DNA of 64,000 bases, taken from NCBI GenBank assembly GCA_947561585.1, contig CANNZV010001839.1, forward strand, positions 1 to 64,000. The letters are read 5' to 3'. The translations under genes and the position numbers were made by a program. Below the pieces are notes generated by a model, which did not search any database, was not told where the DNA came from, and was given only the letters and a program-made list of their open reading frames with translations. How positions within the stretch are numbered: position 1 is the first letter of the stretch; every line of letters begins with the position of its first letter. Of this stretch, positions 37,301 to 50,844 are shown in pieces. This stretch comes from Caprella mutica. Taxonomy: Eukaryota; Arthropoda; Malacostraca; Amphipoda; Caprellidae.

Positions 37301-39511
37301 TTATTCAAGGAGAATCAAAAGTCAGTCTTCCATTCAGTGATTAAATTGAATTTAATAGATGAATTTAGATTGAAATTGATTAAACAAGAAGAATTGTGTT
37401 AAAAATTTATCGCATATTGTTTCTTAATGCCTCAGAAATTACAATGATTCAAAAGGAAAAATTATGAATCGTACTTTTCAACACAAAATAAGCTATTTAG
37501 TTACTAAGCCTTTGCTATGGACAATACACTGATATCGTGAACATAGTTAGTTTAACAGTAGAAAATTAGTACAGAATGTAATAAATCATTCAGAAAAATT
37601 TTGGTACCTAGGTAAAACGTTGGTATTACGCAGTGAAACCATTGCAGTAATCTGTAAGCTGCTATTTGTATTTTGTATGCCGCTACTATGAATTTTTCAT
37701 ATCAAATTAGTCGTAGTGAATGAATTGGTAAATTGAAGTATTCAATTCCTATCTTTTTAATCTCTAAAAGCAAATAAAAAGTCAATGTGACCCTCAGAAT
37801 GATTGCCGATGCAAGAGAGATCTTGAGAGAGAGAGAGGGTTCTGTTATAATATAATGAAGCTGCAATACAATTACCGATGCATAATTTCTGAACCAAAAT
37901 TGAGTAATTTTGATCATTTGAATAGTGTTTCAGTGTTTAGAGAATCACCTAAATATTTTGACAAATCGTAGATAAGTCAATTATATTGAGAAAGATATAT
38001 AAAATTAATATTCATTTTGTGTAATTCCAATCTTTATAATTTTCTTTAAACATTTAATTAGTTTAAGTTTTATGAGAAGATGGAATGGATTAAGTCTTCC
38101 TTAGTCAATTTGTACTATACAATATTGATTATTTCTTTAATATTTAAAAACTTAATTATTTTTTCCTTCTATAAATTCACTCACTTTTCAAAATAATCGT
38201 ATTGCCAAAACCAATAAAACTGACGATCTCAAAGCACAATTTTATGTTCCTTTATCCACTGAATTTGTGGTTCACTCTACAGTAAACTAAACTTCGTTAT
38301 CTCAACTAAAGGGATTTCAAGAGAGCAAAAGTGGCTGCAAGAAGATTTATAACCAGAATTCAAACTCCTCTGGACAATAAATTTGATGTTCGAAACAGGA
38401 GGTGACGTGTGTGAAATGTGAAACTATTGAACCCCTAGACGTAATACTGAAGATTTGTTACAATTTGAATCTGCATGAGTGTATACAGATTGATATCAAT
38501 ATTAATTCGTAAAAAAATGTTTAAAAGTAGTTGGAATAATCAAGAAAATATTTCATCACTGTCTATATATAGTTCATACCTTCTCCCTCTAATAATTTGC
38601 CATCTTCTTTCTATAAATGTAGCTCTTTGACGTAGTGTGATGTTCATTATGTCTGTCATTTGCATATATATTATTTTTTTTATAACAAAACACTTCGCAA
38701 TCACTCGATAGAAAGTGATCTTCAATAAAATATAAAGTAACAGCAACAGAGAAGGTAAAGTGGTAAACTGTGTAGAATTATGCATTTTATAACGAATCAA
38801 ATATTTTAGTAAGCGTAATAATAGGTAATTGTAATTACATTTCTAAAAGAATATAACTAACAAAATTAATGTGTTTAATTAATTGTATATTATACAGACA
38901 CAACACTTCTATAGTTCTTCATTCAGATTAAGCCCTCTGTTATCTTAGTTAGGCTCATCGTTATCTTAGTTAGGCACATAAATAGGTGTAGTGAAAACTA
39001 GATTGCCGCACCCAATAGGCAACTATATATATATATATATATATATATGAGTGGAAGTCTTAGGAAAAAGCTACACAAGTACACTTTGATGACGTGAACA
39101 CAACTTGACTCTGGCATCAATACTCCTCCAGCTCGAAAAGAAGAAAAAAGACGAGTAGTGATAAAAACAATCGGATAAACCAAAAGATAACTATAGATGG
39201 CCATGAATGGATCATGGTGCAGTGAGTTTATTGTAAAAAATATAATAACTCCAAATTTGAAATTATTGAAGCATATCATTCTTCAATTATATTATATAAG
39301 CCTTACATAGGTATATGAATTTACTGCTTTATTCACAATCTAGTTCTGAAAATATATCAAATTAAGTCTGATTTTAATGCAAATTGCAGCCGTTCTCTTT
39401 CTTTTCACCTCCTTTGGGAATTTCTTGCTGTCGCTCTACAAACTTATTCTGCTGCTGTACTGAGAACAAATATAACTCAGGCTAGTCTAATTCTAAATGA
39501 GGGAATTGAAT
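34376..39511. other. Unassigned AT-rich DNA
   Basis: No gene was recognised over about 5 kb. Short open frames (for example 36692-36928 and 38540-38800, both minus) translate to low-complexity or hydrophobic sequence without domain signatures. A doubled GTTATCTTAGTTAGGC lies at 38939-38984, and a GA microsatellite at 37825-37837. Confidence 0.5.
39024..39048. repeat. TA microsatellite
   Basis: A perfect run of about 12 TA dinucleotides, likely polymorphic in length. It lies in an open frame that is not a credible gene. Confidence 0.95.
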
Positions 39512-39519
39512 ATCGAGAG

Positions 39520-39803
39520 CAGTGATTCTTAAAGTGTGGTGCCCGGCTCTCCTTTGGGGCTTGAATTGGTTACAGGGGTGCCTTGCATGGGTGTTTTATA
39601 TGCTATTATATTTTCGGCTTTTGCTGTTAATATTATGCAGAATGTAAATGAATTATCAATTCTTCATTATTTCATTCTCTAGCATCCAAATACATCATAA
39701 TTGTATATTTTCAATCTATTTCACTGCAATACAATGCTCAGAGGGTGCCTGAGAAAAGCAAGGGGTGTGCGAGAAAAATACTTAAATACCTCAAGAAACA
39801 CTG
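39520..39803. mobile_element. hAT-like MITE
   Basis: The left end CAGTGATTCTT and right end AAGAAACACTG form an 11-bp inverted repeat with one mismatch. The flanks ATCGAGAG (39512-39519) and ATCTAGAG (39804-39811) are an 8-bp target duplication with one mismatch. The right copy matches the hAT target preference with central CTAGAG. Internal GGTGCC-type blocks near both ends (GTGTGGTGCC, GGGTGCCTGAG) are usual in such elements. At 284 bp it has no coding capacity. Confidence 0.82.
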
Positions 39804-39811
39804 ATCTAGAG

Positions 39812-42800
39812 GTTAATTAAACTCAAAATTGAAGTTTTTTTTGTTTTCAAATAAGGATGAAAAACCTTGGCCGATCAACAAAAACGAACATGAATTACCT
39901 GGTAAACAATGAATAGATCTGTGCAATACATATTCTTTCCCTTTTTCCCTTTTCTCCTACAACTTCCCTTCTTATCTGACACCAACAAAGAACACTTTAT
40001 GACTTTTCATCCATCAAAGAGAACAAATTGAAATTACAAAGTTACGCTACAACTTAAAACAAAAGTTCTTTCTACCTAAAACATTGGCTACTCGGAGATA
40101 ATGTAAAAATGGGACTATGGCAGTTTGAGAGGCGAATGCTATCACTTAACAAAGTATAACATTACTTAATAAATGTTTCATTTGTTATTAGACATATGAC
40201 TATATATTTCAAAGAGTTCCACTCTCCCATTGTAAAGCATCAGTGATATCTTCTGTTTCTCTTTCTTCTATTTTGTTCGATAAGATCATGTTTTAATATC
40301 TTACCACATATATTTTTCCCGTTTCGATCTGGTAATTTATTTATTTGTTGCAAATGCTTCAATTTATCAAATAGATTCCCAAATTTTTTATTTCAAGATT
40401 GGTAGAATAATATTATAATTATGTAGTACAATATAATGTAGTTTATTATTGTAAATTATAAATTAAAAAGTTACTGTCAGTAACATAAATAAATAGAACC
40501 AACCCATTTAAATAGATTTTCCAAATCAAAGAATGAATAATATGATTAATAAATACCCACCATTACTTAAAAGAATAAAATCACTATTTCTCTACCGTAC
40601 TCTTCCTAACTCAATTCAATAGAAATTCCTTTCGATATGGCAAAGCAGCACAAAGAAATGTACTAACTGAGATTGTAAATAAAATATATCTGGGTGCGAG
40701 ATTGGCAGATTGCTAAAAATTCGAACTGTCGAATAGGTTGAATTCAATTTGTTATCTGAAGTACTTTGATTTCGTGAATCAACTAAATAATGATGTTATC
40801 AAGGAAGTAGGAGCAAATATATCTTATATTTTTTTAGCATCCAATTCTACTGACTGTCTCATTCTCCTCTTTCAAATTAAATTGAAATTGTAGATTTTTT
40901 ATCGAAATTATCTTTTTAATATCTCTGTCAATAGGATAGCTAATAACTGTATAATTGCATTATGTTAAATTTCGAAATATCCATTTATTCTAAATATCAT
41001 ACTAAATATTGTTTCAAATTTCCATTTCAATGTTAAATATACCATTTGGAAGACTTCAGAGTGAGAAATCCAAAACCATTCAGCAAATTCCTACCCCACT
41101 TCTCCTAATTATCATTTATGCCATTCAAGTAAGTGTACAAGACATTTTGATGCTCGGCCGTTTGACGAGATTGGTGTTAGCGTCATTTCAAAATTCAGTT
41201 CTACTGAACTTAATGGAGAAGCTGAATGAGATCCTGTCTCATCAATCATCAAAAGTACGGCACCACTTAAAAGTTTCTGCAATCTAATTGATTGGGGATG
41301 CGATAAAATGTCAATCTACGCAGAGGATTCCAATCAGCCGATGAACATTTACCAGTTTTACATTACCCAGTCCATTTAGTAATAGATTAGCTATTCCATC
41401 ATTCTGTGAATGTAAAGCAGAAGAGAATAGTGATCTCATTGATATGGAACTATTGATTTTTCTTCTTATTTCGTTTGTTTCTTTTTATGTCAATTGGAAA
41501 TAATGTTACAAGTGATAAAAGGGAGAAATCAAGTAATTCATTGTATTTCAAATGATACTCTATAAATGGAAATAATATCGAAAATTTCAAAGCAAATTTA
41601 ACCTTTTGACCTTAAAAGGTTCACAATATTTAATGAATAAAACTGACTTTATTTCATAATATGCAAAACCAATACTTTCTCTCCATGATATCATATTCTC
41701 CAACCGTATCACAATTCTTTGATTTTTCTTCACTAATTGGTAACTGGTGAATTCCATTTGTGATGTCATTATTTCATTGAAGTTTAGAATTGTATCCAAT
41801 GAAAATTGTGTCCTCTATTTGCAAATAAAATTTCTGTTTACTCAATTTGTCGTCACAGCTGCCTTCAATTCCGGAGCATATCTGACAGTAATAATTAGCA
41901 CGAACAAAGAGTCACTCTCACAAATTCAAACTCAATTAACTTCACAATATCGAAAATAATAGATTCTATTGCACGCCACAATTCAATATTCCAAAGCTCA
42001 ATGGTTTATATGCTTATTCTAATGGGACTTTAAAGCATTTTATAGCTATGAAAATTTTCATTTGGTTTTATAAATTACTATCATTATGTCAAATAGTTTT
42101 TCTGCATTATTGCTTATTGCTTTGAGTTCCAAAAATTAACTTATTGCAAAAAAAAATGGATCTATTATACAATTAATCATATTGTGTGCTGATGCGCAAT
42201 GATATTTTTTTTAGGTTCAAACTCGACTCTATTGAGTCAAAATAATTTCGTTTCTCCTAAATCCGTTCATTCTATTCCCTATCATCACTGACTCAGCCAC
42301 GAGAGAATGACATAAATTTTGTCTTTCTTCATTCGGGTTGAAGAGACAGAAAAATATGGATTCATGGCAATATCTTGAAATACAAATATTTTCACTTATT
42401 TCAAAGGAATGCATTACTGAAAATTCTCTGGCAGGAAAATGGGATTTGGTATGATAGAGAATTTTAAACTAACGGTTTTGACGAAATATCATGACATTTG
42501 TTGTTTAAAATACAGTGACTTACTAACGATTTTAATAATATTAGCATGAAGAAAAGATCTTGAAAGTCTAATATGATTAATATATATATAAACTGAATTT
42601 AGCATTATCACATTGATGATGCCATCGGGTAATTCTGAGCTTAACGGTTTTTGATATTTGGTTCCAGCATTGTTTGTTGATTCTCTTATAATAAACAAAA
42701 TCGAAATGGTTTGACATTATGAAAGGTTTAAGCAGTCTTTAATGAAAATAATGCCGGAGTTAAGCAGACGACACAGCAATGATATAGAGCTGTCAGTTCT

Positions 42801-45800
42801 CTATTGTGAAAATGAAGGGGAAAATACCAAGATTAGTAGAAAATATGTTAGTTAGATTTTATTGGCATACATAGTATCATTTGTACTAAACTTTGCTGTT
42901 GTTATTTCTGATTTTTTTGAAATATGTTTTGTTATATTGTATGTATTTTCATTTTGAATTCTAACAAAAACCTTAAACAATTACAATTGTAATAAAATAT
43001 CTTACTCAGTTTTTATTTTAAAATGAAAGAAGAAATTTATAGTTTATAGTTTTCAAATAATTATTCTCAAATGTATCGAAAGTTGAATAAAATTTATTGT
43101 CATTTTCCTCCTCTTTTCAAACGAGATTTCAAAAGCAGGAAGGTAAAAATATAAGATCTTTAGATGTTAGAAAAAAGAATGTAATTATATGAAATAAATA
43201 TAAAGTATTTTATTTTATCTATTTCATTTGCCTGAAGTAAAAGGTAGAGGGAAAATTGTTTCTATTCAATTAATAATTTAAGTAATTAATTTTGTTTGCC
43301 TAATTTATTCCAATATTGAATATAAAACGGGGACAATAAAGAAAACTAACTAACTAAAGAGTTAGTATAAGGCTATTTCTTTTTCTATTAATGGACAACA
43401 TAGAAAAGTATTAAGAAAATGTATTTGATCTATATTTTCTATTGATATAAATTTTTATTCATAACGAGTATTCTTCATTAATGCCTATTGAAATATTTAT
43501 TCACAGGGGAAAAACACGAAAATTACTAATATCCGAATATTATTCACAATTTATTAAAGAATATAAAATTTGAATGTTCACAATTTCGCTTTTAAGTTTG
43601 ACCTATCGTAAAAATAAAGTTTTGTAAAACAATAACCCATTCCATATTTATTTAACCAAACAGAAATGTACTGAAGAGGTATATTTCACTTCTATTTCTC
43701 AAAAATATTTCCTTCTTTTATCGCTAAGATTCCTTTTATAAATCTTATTCTGAGGATAAGGAAAGTTTTCGCAATATAAGTCAATGTTTTCTTTCAACTG
43801 AGAGCTAATGATGAAATTTTCATTGAGTTCTTCCTTCACTTCACACAAGGGATTTTAATCAGGTTTTTCATTTTGGTTTGAGAGTCTCGAGATAACAGAG
43901 ATTCTTGCTCTCCAGATTTAATTTAATTTGTAAACTGGAGGGTAGAATCGTGGGAGTTGTGAGTAATTTTGGACAGTCACTGGTTATTTGGACAGATATG
44001 CATCATGCTACTCTTTTTATAGCCATTCGCAAAAAAAATTTAGTCTGAAGATTATTTATTTATTTTCTTGCTATTATGTTAAATTCATCATATCCTTTTG
44101 AATTACAGAGTTCATCTACCTAAAATCTGAAAAATAATTTGTTTTGCATAAAATTATACCTTACTTTTTTTTCCACGTATAACGTGTTGAAATATTTGAG
44201 CTGAAAATAATCAGCTCAAAAAATAATTTGCTATTTTGACATTAGAAAATAGAAATGGTAGTTGTTGTTAATGTTTTATTCTCCACTAATATTTCTCTTT
44301 TTTTTCTTTCGGTATGTATACTATCTGAAATTTATATCTTATAAATATAATCCAATCTATACAACAGCCAGTTTAAGTCTCTATTTATATCTGTGCCAGA
44401 TTTTGTTTTCATTTGAATTACTCATGTCTTTTGCTATCAAATTATCCATATTTTAATGGTTAACGACTTCATAATAACTTCCAAATATCCAAGGCTCTTC
44501 AAGAATGTAAATAGTTTAAAATAATCATTCATAAAAATACTTTGTATACAATATGTCAGGAATTAAATATATATTATTTGACTATTTGAAATAGTCCTTT
44601 ATTGAATTATTTTATTATCATCATTGAATGTTCAATTCAATCCATGAAAAAATATATATTTTTTTAGAAATACTACAGATACTACAATTTTCAGAACTAT
44701 ATGTTTTACCTTCAAAGTGAACTATAAGGTAAGACTATATATGCACAGCTTCCAGTCTATTTATCGATATACCAATTGATATTCCATTTCAATATGTATT
44801 CCAAGTTTATTTGGCTTAACTTGGAGTACCGAAGTTCTTCAAGAATATCGAATCTGTTTCAGAACAAAAGTTTAAGAATTTCATATTCAAAGTTCATGGT
44901 TCTTATGATCATCTGACTTAACTGTGGCTTATGATTTCTGTCTAGAATGATATCAAACTTGGCTGTTTAGAAAATATTTTTATTTAATTCATGGAATGAA
45001 TTCACTTACACTTTCTTATTGTTTCATGTACTCTTTATTACACCTCTTACTGATTATTTATAAACGAATCTACCAAATATTTGAATAGGGATTTTTTTGG
45101 AATTTTCTTTAATTTAAAATGAATTTATTTTTTGTTTAATCTGTATATTTAAAAAAATAATGTAAGCTTAAATTAGAGGAATAAAAGTACCATCATGTGA
45201 AATGTAATACAAATCATATGTGTTAATTCCGTTATTTTGGATCATTTAGATTTAATAAAGTTCTATTCCACTTATCCAAATTTAAATCATTTTTCAAATA
45301 ATTAAGGAACACTGTTTTTTTCTGAGTGGGTTTTATAATGAACTGAAAATAAAAATGAGAGAATAGTACTGTGATAATAATATGTTATGATGTATTATTC
45401 TAATTACACATGCTACTTTAACTGACCTAGTTCATTTCAATTTTTCGACTCTTTGTTTTTCTATATATATACTGTAGTCAAGGTACGTTAACTTACAATG
45501 TATGATACGTCTTGATACAAACTTTAGAGTCACATACGAACACACTGCCATGTGACCCTGCATTGCATTCAAAATTGAAAACAACGAATTAATTAGTTAT
45601 TTGTGTACAAAAATTTGGCCGTCATTGTTTGTGCTGTGTACGGAGGCAATATTAACTAGTTATTGCTCTAATTAAATTGTTAACGTTTCCTAAAGATAAA
45701 GGAATTATGAAGATATTGACAGGATAATATATAACAGGATCGACAGCTCTTTATAGACGCACTGAAGAAAAACAACACATTTTTTTTCGAGTAAACAACC

Positions 45801-46672
45801 TTACTCGAAAATATATGAGGATTGTTCACAATGCTGAATACAACCAGTTTAGCCAGAAAAAAAATTAAGTTAAAAAGAATGAATTGCATACTTGTTTTTC
45901 TTTGCAAAAATATTTTCACAGCAACACAGCAATCATCTTGATGGGAACCTACCCAATACTATACGATATAAATTATAAGCTTGACAATAGTGGATACTCA
46001 CTCTACTTAATTTGCAGTTCTGAGGATTATATACATCGATGACTGCCCCAACACTGGGAGTAATCCAGTTACAGGGGAACCTTCATAGCGATGGAAGACA
46101 TACCTGCTGATGGCAAAGTTTATCCTCAATAACCCTATAAAATACATATGCCCTAAATCAAAACAGTGATTGATATTTAACCTACGATTTATTGGATATA
46201 GATTTGAAAAAAAATTGAACGAATCGAATTGCAAATTTAATTTTGACCTTTAACAGACTGTAACTGATAGTTCTACAATCAATCATAAAGTTTATCAAGA
46301 TAAGTTAATTGTTGTAATGTTGCTTGGTTCATAAATTTAATAGTTAAAAAATTTAAATCCGAATGAGTTGGTGACAATTTGTATACATATAAACAAAGAT
46401 ATTTATCTTAACACACCTTTCAAACACGCAAACACTAGCCGCTGCTATTGGTGCAAAATAGCTGACGTAACGCAACATTTACTGAAAGGTAGCATGATAC
46501 ATCAAGCAACAAACTCATTGCATGATGAAAAATCCAACGTACTTATCACGTGATAAATAACGTAACTTATTTATCATCTCATCTTTATCTTTAAAAGTCA
46601 ATTAATTCAGCTATTGGATTCTTGTGTTCGTAACTATTTAGTTACAAATAAATCGTTTCATAATATCGATAC
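39812..46672. other. Unassigned AT-rich DNA
   Basis: No gene was recognised over nearly 7 kb. The frame at 41009-41287 (92 codons, plus) has more balanced composition (SVQDILMLGRLTRLVLASFQ) but matches no family I know. The second dispersed-repeat member lies at 42750-42842. Sequences at 42848 (GTTAGTTAGATTTTATTGG) and 43340-43362 (ACAATAAAGAAAACTAACTA) are partly inverted, but no target duplication was found. Confidence 0.45.
42750..42842 (+). repeat. Dispersed repeat pair, member 2
   Basis: It shares AATGC(C/A)GGAGTTAAGCAGAC, TCAGTTCTC and AATACCAAGATTAGTAGAA with 19573-19655, in the same strand. It carries extra bases (AATGATATAGAGCTG) in the middle. The family is unidentified. Confidence 0.6.
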
Positions 46673-46676
46673 TTAA

Positions 46677-47094
46677 CCCTAATGAGTTTGACTAAAAATA
46701 TGGTTTGACATGTGTTAGAAAAACACATGTCTTATTTAGAAACCAATGGTACAGAATTATTTAAAAGTTGTTAGCATAGATACTGAACTGATGTGTACAA
46801 AATTTTAATGAAAAATAAATACATAGGTATTAGGTATAAAAGACATTGGCAACTGAAAGAGCATAGCTGTGATTGGGTGGAGTTTGACCCAATCACAGCT
46901 CGCACATGTGTGTTTAGTCCATGAAAACGAGGACAGATGTGCGCTTAATGGCTGACCAAACTGTATTCTACGTTGCCACACTTGACCACAGTACTATTAA
47001 ATTCCTAATTTATGTAGTTTATGCTAATTTACGCCGATACGTAAACATTTTTTAACTTTTAAGAAAATATTATGGTCTTTATGTAGTAAAAGTA
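46677..47094 (+). mobile_element. piggyBac-like TTAA MITE, copy D (3' truncated)
   Basis: TTAA at 46673-46676 precedes CCCTAATGAGTTTGAC. The hairpin AGCTGTGATTGGG and CCCAATCACAGCT lies at about 46865-46900. The body follows copy E up to CTTTATGTAGTAAAAG and then stops matching. The right terminal repeat is missing. Confidence 0.75.
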
Positions 47095-50000
47095 ATGTTT
47101 TTTGAATAATTTGAAAAAGTTAAATATTTTAAAAATATTCTTCTTGATACAAAAAAATAAATTCAGAATTATATGAAGATTTATTTTGAATTTTAATTTT
47201 AGATATTATGACATTTTCATGCGTAATTCAAAAATATATTTATCATAGTAATGATAAATAACAACTCATTTATAATAGAGATAGCATAATAAAAAGATAT
47301 TAACATTGACATTGCACTTAACTTTCCTCGTTCTAAATGTCCCTCCTCCTCCTTTCAGACTTCCCTCGAGTCTGTAAATTGAAGACTTACAGCTACTCAA
47401 TACAGGTAATTTGAAGGGAAATTGCTAACATTGTGTTGTGAGAATCACTCTGCGTTGAGAAAACAGTGTTAACAAAAAGATAGGATTTGAAGGGTAGTGA
47501 ATAATTTTGAGTAATTAAGAAATATATTATAATTTTTGTTCACTGAAAATAAAGAATTACTGGAAATGATCACTCTAATTGATTAATTATATAATCGAAT
47601 GTTTAAATGTTTAAACAAATAAATGTAAGTGAAACGTATTATGCGACAGCTTACACTTCTGATTCAATTCATTTTTTGGGTTCACAATTATATTCATAAA
47701 CAATTTGGTAGTATGAGAATGACTGACTTGACATCATAAGTGAATTTTTAATTACTAGTATTAATGTGATCCACGTGGCCATGATATTGCACCAAATTAA
47801 TACTTTTTTTTAATATGTGTTTTTTAATGAAATTGTGGCAAATGGAGGGATGGACGAAAGCGGCTCTTACTAAAGTATATATTAATTAATAAATCAATTT
47901 GAATAGTAGCATTCGTTTCCGCTATGAATCAGTGTATCTGACTTAGTAAAATAAGTAAAAAGATAGAAATTAATACAAAAATAGAAAAAAACACAAAAGA
48001 TTCAAAGGGTCCATCGTTAAAACAGATCATATACTCACTGAGAAATGGCGCCTAAATGAGAAAAATTATGGAAAGTGAAGAAATTTAGTGTTTCAATAAA
48101 CACTTTTTCCGATATGACTATAAACTCCAAAATAAATTGAAATTTTTCTTCAATTTATCGGTTATTTGATCAAATATCATGTTTTTATAATATATTATAA
48201 GCTAAAGTTTCTCGCAAGTTTCTGTTGTTAGAGGAAAGGCTTTGAATAATATATGTATTCGGTAAGAGATAAACAAATACACACTTCAAAATTGAACTGA
48301 AATATATTGATTTCAGTAAAATTAGTAGCATCTCTTGTAAGCATTATTATCACAATTTGAAAACTGTAGTTGTATAGGAGTTAAACAGAGTTGAACTAAA
48401 GAAACGAATGCAATATTCTACAACTGAATCAACAATCAACAACCGCCATCATTCAACTGAAGGGAGTCATTTTGATTATTTTCCTTTCCAATTGATTGTG
48501 TAACACAAACATTCTACTCTTCATAACTCTTCATCTTGGATCCATTAAAAGTAAATTAGAACAAACATTTTTTTAAAAGAAAATAATCTTTTCTCAAACA
48601 AGAATTAAAACAATTTCTACATTTGGAATGAATTTTTTCAGTGCTTGTTGAAAGTTGTATTGCCTCCAAGTGGTGAAATAAGATAAAGTTAATTGTTGAA
48701 ACGGTAAAATATATTCGAATAATTTTATTATCTAGGATTAGTTGGTACAAATTAAGAATTGTTTTTATTTAGTATATATAATTTATTGTACTTATACTAT
48801 GAAGACTAGCAATTTACATTGTAATTAATACAAATCTTCAGATATTACTTCGTTTCACGAGTAGGTGACACCAATTTCATCGTATTCGAAGTTCCAAGGA
48901 AAAACAGAGTTTTCTTGGTTTCAAGTGAATTGGTGATACAAATTTCATTTGGATCTCTCACGTATTCATTGAATTCGAAGCTCTGAGTAAAATCAGACTT
49001 TTTATCTGATCCTCACTGTGTATTTTTACAAGAAGGACCAAAGAAGAGAGAAAAGGACTGACTGAGTTAAGGAATTAGAAACAGTGTGTACTCCAAGAAT
49101 AAATTGCCAGGTATTACTGCTTCGAAAGTGAGACTTCAGTTGAAAAAGTAGAGTTGTGAAAAGAAATGTAAAGGGATAGTAGGTTTGAATTTTTTTTGTT
49201 GTTTGAGTAAATGGTGTTTGATGAAAGTAGGTCATATTTGTTTGTATATCAATTATTTTAAAACATATTTGTTAGATTTACGAATTGCAACGTTTCAGTC
49301 CGTATATTGATTTTTTTTTATTGATAGTAAAATAAAATATATAAAATAAGTAAAATAAATAATATAAAAAGTAGGAATAACAAGCAAATCTCATGTCGGA
49401 AAAGAGAAAGGCGATCAATATCTTGAAATAATTCTTTGAATTAAAACAATGTTAAACTTGGACAATATGTTAAATACCATTATATATAAAATATTGAGTA
49501 CTAGGCAGTAGGTATGCCAATTTTTTCTTGTTTTTCTGTACCATTCATTATCTAACACATGAGTATAAAGTTAATCTATAACTTTCCATTGCCGAGTTGC
49601 AATACAAAAGAAGCTTCAGATGATTACATCCTGAAGAAAAAAAGTTTCTTTCACTCTCAATTTTCTGCACAATATTATTTACCGTTCATTGGTAATCTTT
49701 GAGATTATCAAAGTTGATTTGTATATAAAAATAGAGATAATTAATAAGTCTGGTATAATGAACCAATCTGACTTGATGAACATTCCGTTTGACTTCTATG
49801 ACCAATGTTAAAACACACTTTCCGATTACTATGAGTGTCAGAGTCCAGGGACCTTCCGTTCCATTCGTGAACAAAACCAGTCCCCAAAATCTTCTCAATC
49901 TGGAGATAGAAGCATAAGCGTTATTGTCGGCAGACAATTTTAAACGAATTATGATATTCAGTCATGTGAGTACGGAAATATAAAAAGAGGTAAGGTTTCG

Positions 50001-50298
50001 TTGTTTGAAAATAGCTGGAGAATATTTACAAGCTGGAGAATATTCAGAAATGCAATCTACAAGTGTATTCATATGAAAATAACATCGATAAATCTCAGGA
50101 AGTGTTATTAGGTCCGGAACGGTGAAAGTTTAAAATATTCTATGTTAGGATTTGCTAATTATTAATTGTAAGTTGATCGATAATATCAAAATTAACTCAT
50201 CAGTTATATTTGATATCAACTGTTATAAGAAAAACAATGGAATAATTACAAGATATTTCCACAATGAACAAATTGACACGAGTGAAATATTTGTTACT
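47095..50298. other. Unassigned AT-rich DNA
   Basis: No gene was recognised. The minus-strand frame at 49686-49937 (83 codons, including FWGLVLFTNGTEGPWTLTLIV) is the least AT-biased here and might be exon-derived. It has no identifiable domain or splice-supported extension. Confidence 0.45.
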
Positions 50299-50302
50299 TT
50301 AA

Positions 50303-50840
50303 TCTTTATTAGTTTGATTGTCAGAATGAACGGGAATGTTTGACTATGTTTTTCAAACGACATGTCTTACTTGTATACCTACGGCACTGTATTTCTTTAC
50401 AAATTGTTAGTATATATGTTAAACTATTGTGCACCAATTTATGTGAACATATAAGGATAAATAAATAGATACATAGGTATAGAAGACATTGTCAACTGAG
50501 AGAGCAGAACTGTGATTAGGTGAAGTGTGACCCAATCACATCTCGCGCATGTATCTTTACTTGATGAGAATGTGGATAAATTCGTGCGCATTGGCTAACA
50601 AAATTGTATTTCTACGTTGCCACACGTCACCAAAGTACGAATAATTCCATAATTTACGTGATTCACGTTGATTTACGCCGTTCCGTAAATATTTTTTTTG
50701 ACTTTTAAATACAAAAATATATTTGGTATTTAAGTAAGAACAAAGTAAGGAAAGGCCAGTAAAGTTTAGTGAATTACATTGAAGATATAAAATAATTTTA
50801 AAAAGATGTGTCTAAAAAACACACGTCAAACTCATTAGGG
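50303..50840 (+). mobile_element. piggyBac-like TTAA MITE, full-length copy E
   Basis: TTAA lies at 50299-50302 and 50841-50844. The right end, GTCAAACTCATTAGGG, is intact; the left is diverged (TCTTTATTAGTTTGATTG). Shared blocks include ATAAGGATAAATAAATAG, ACATAGGTATAGAAGACATTG, a weakened central hairpin, TCTACGTTGCCACACGTCACC and TTTGGTATTTAAGTAAGAAC. At 538 bp it is the best estimate of the short-form length. Confidence 0.82.
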
Positions 50841-50844
50841 TTAA

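Noticed and set aside
41009..41287. 92-codon frame as a host gene
   Set aside because: No domain, no homologue I recognise, and no supporting splice or promoter context. A frame of this length can arise by chance in 64 kb.
42848..43362. Possible element bounded by GTTAGTTAG inverted ends
   Set aside because: The similarity is short and AT-rich, and no target duplication was found.
49686..49937. 83-codon minus-strand frame as an exon
   Set aside because: The first half of the translation looks more protein-like than most, but it turns AT-biased and no flanking exon could be identified.
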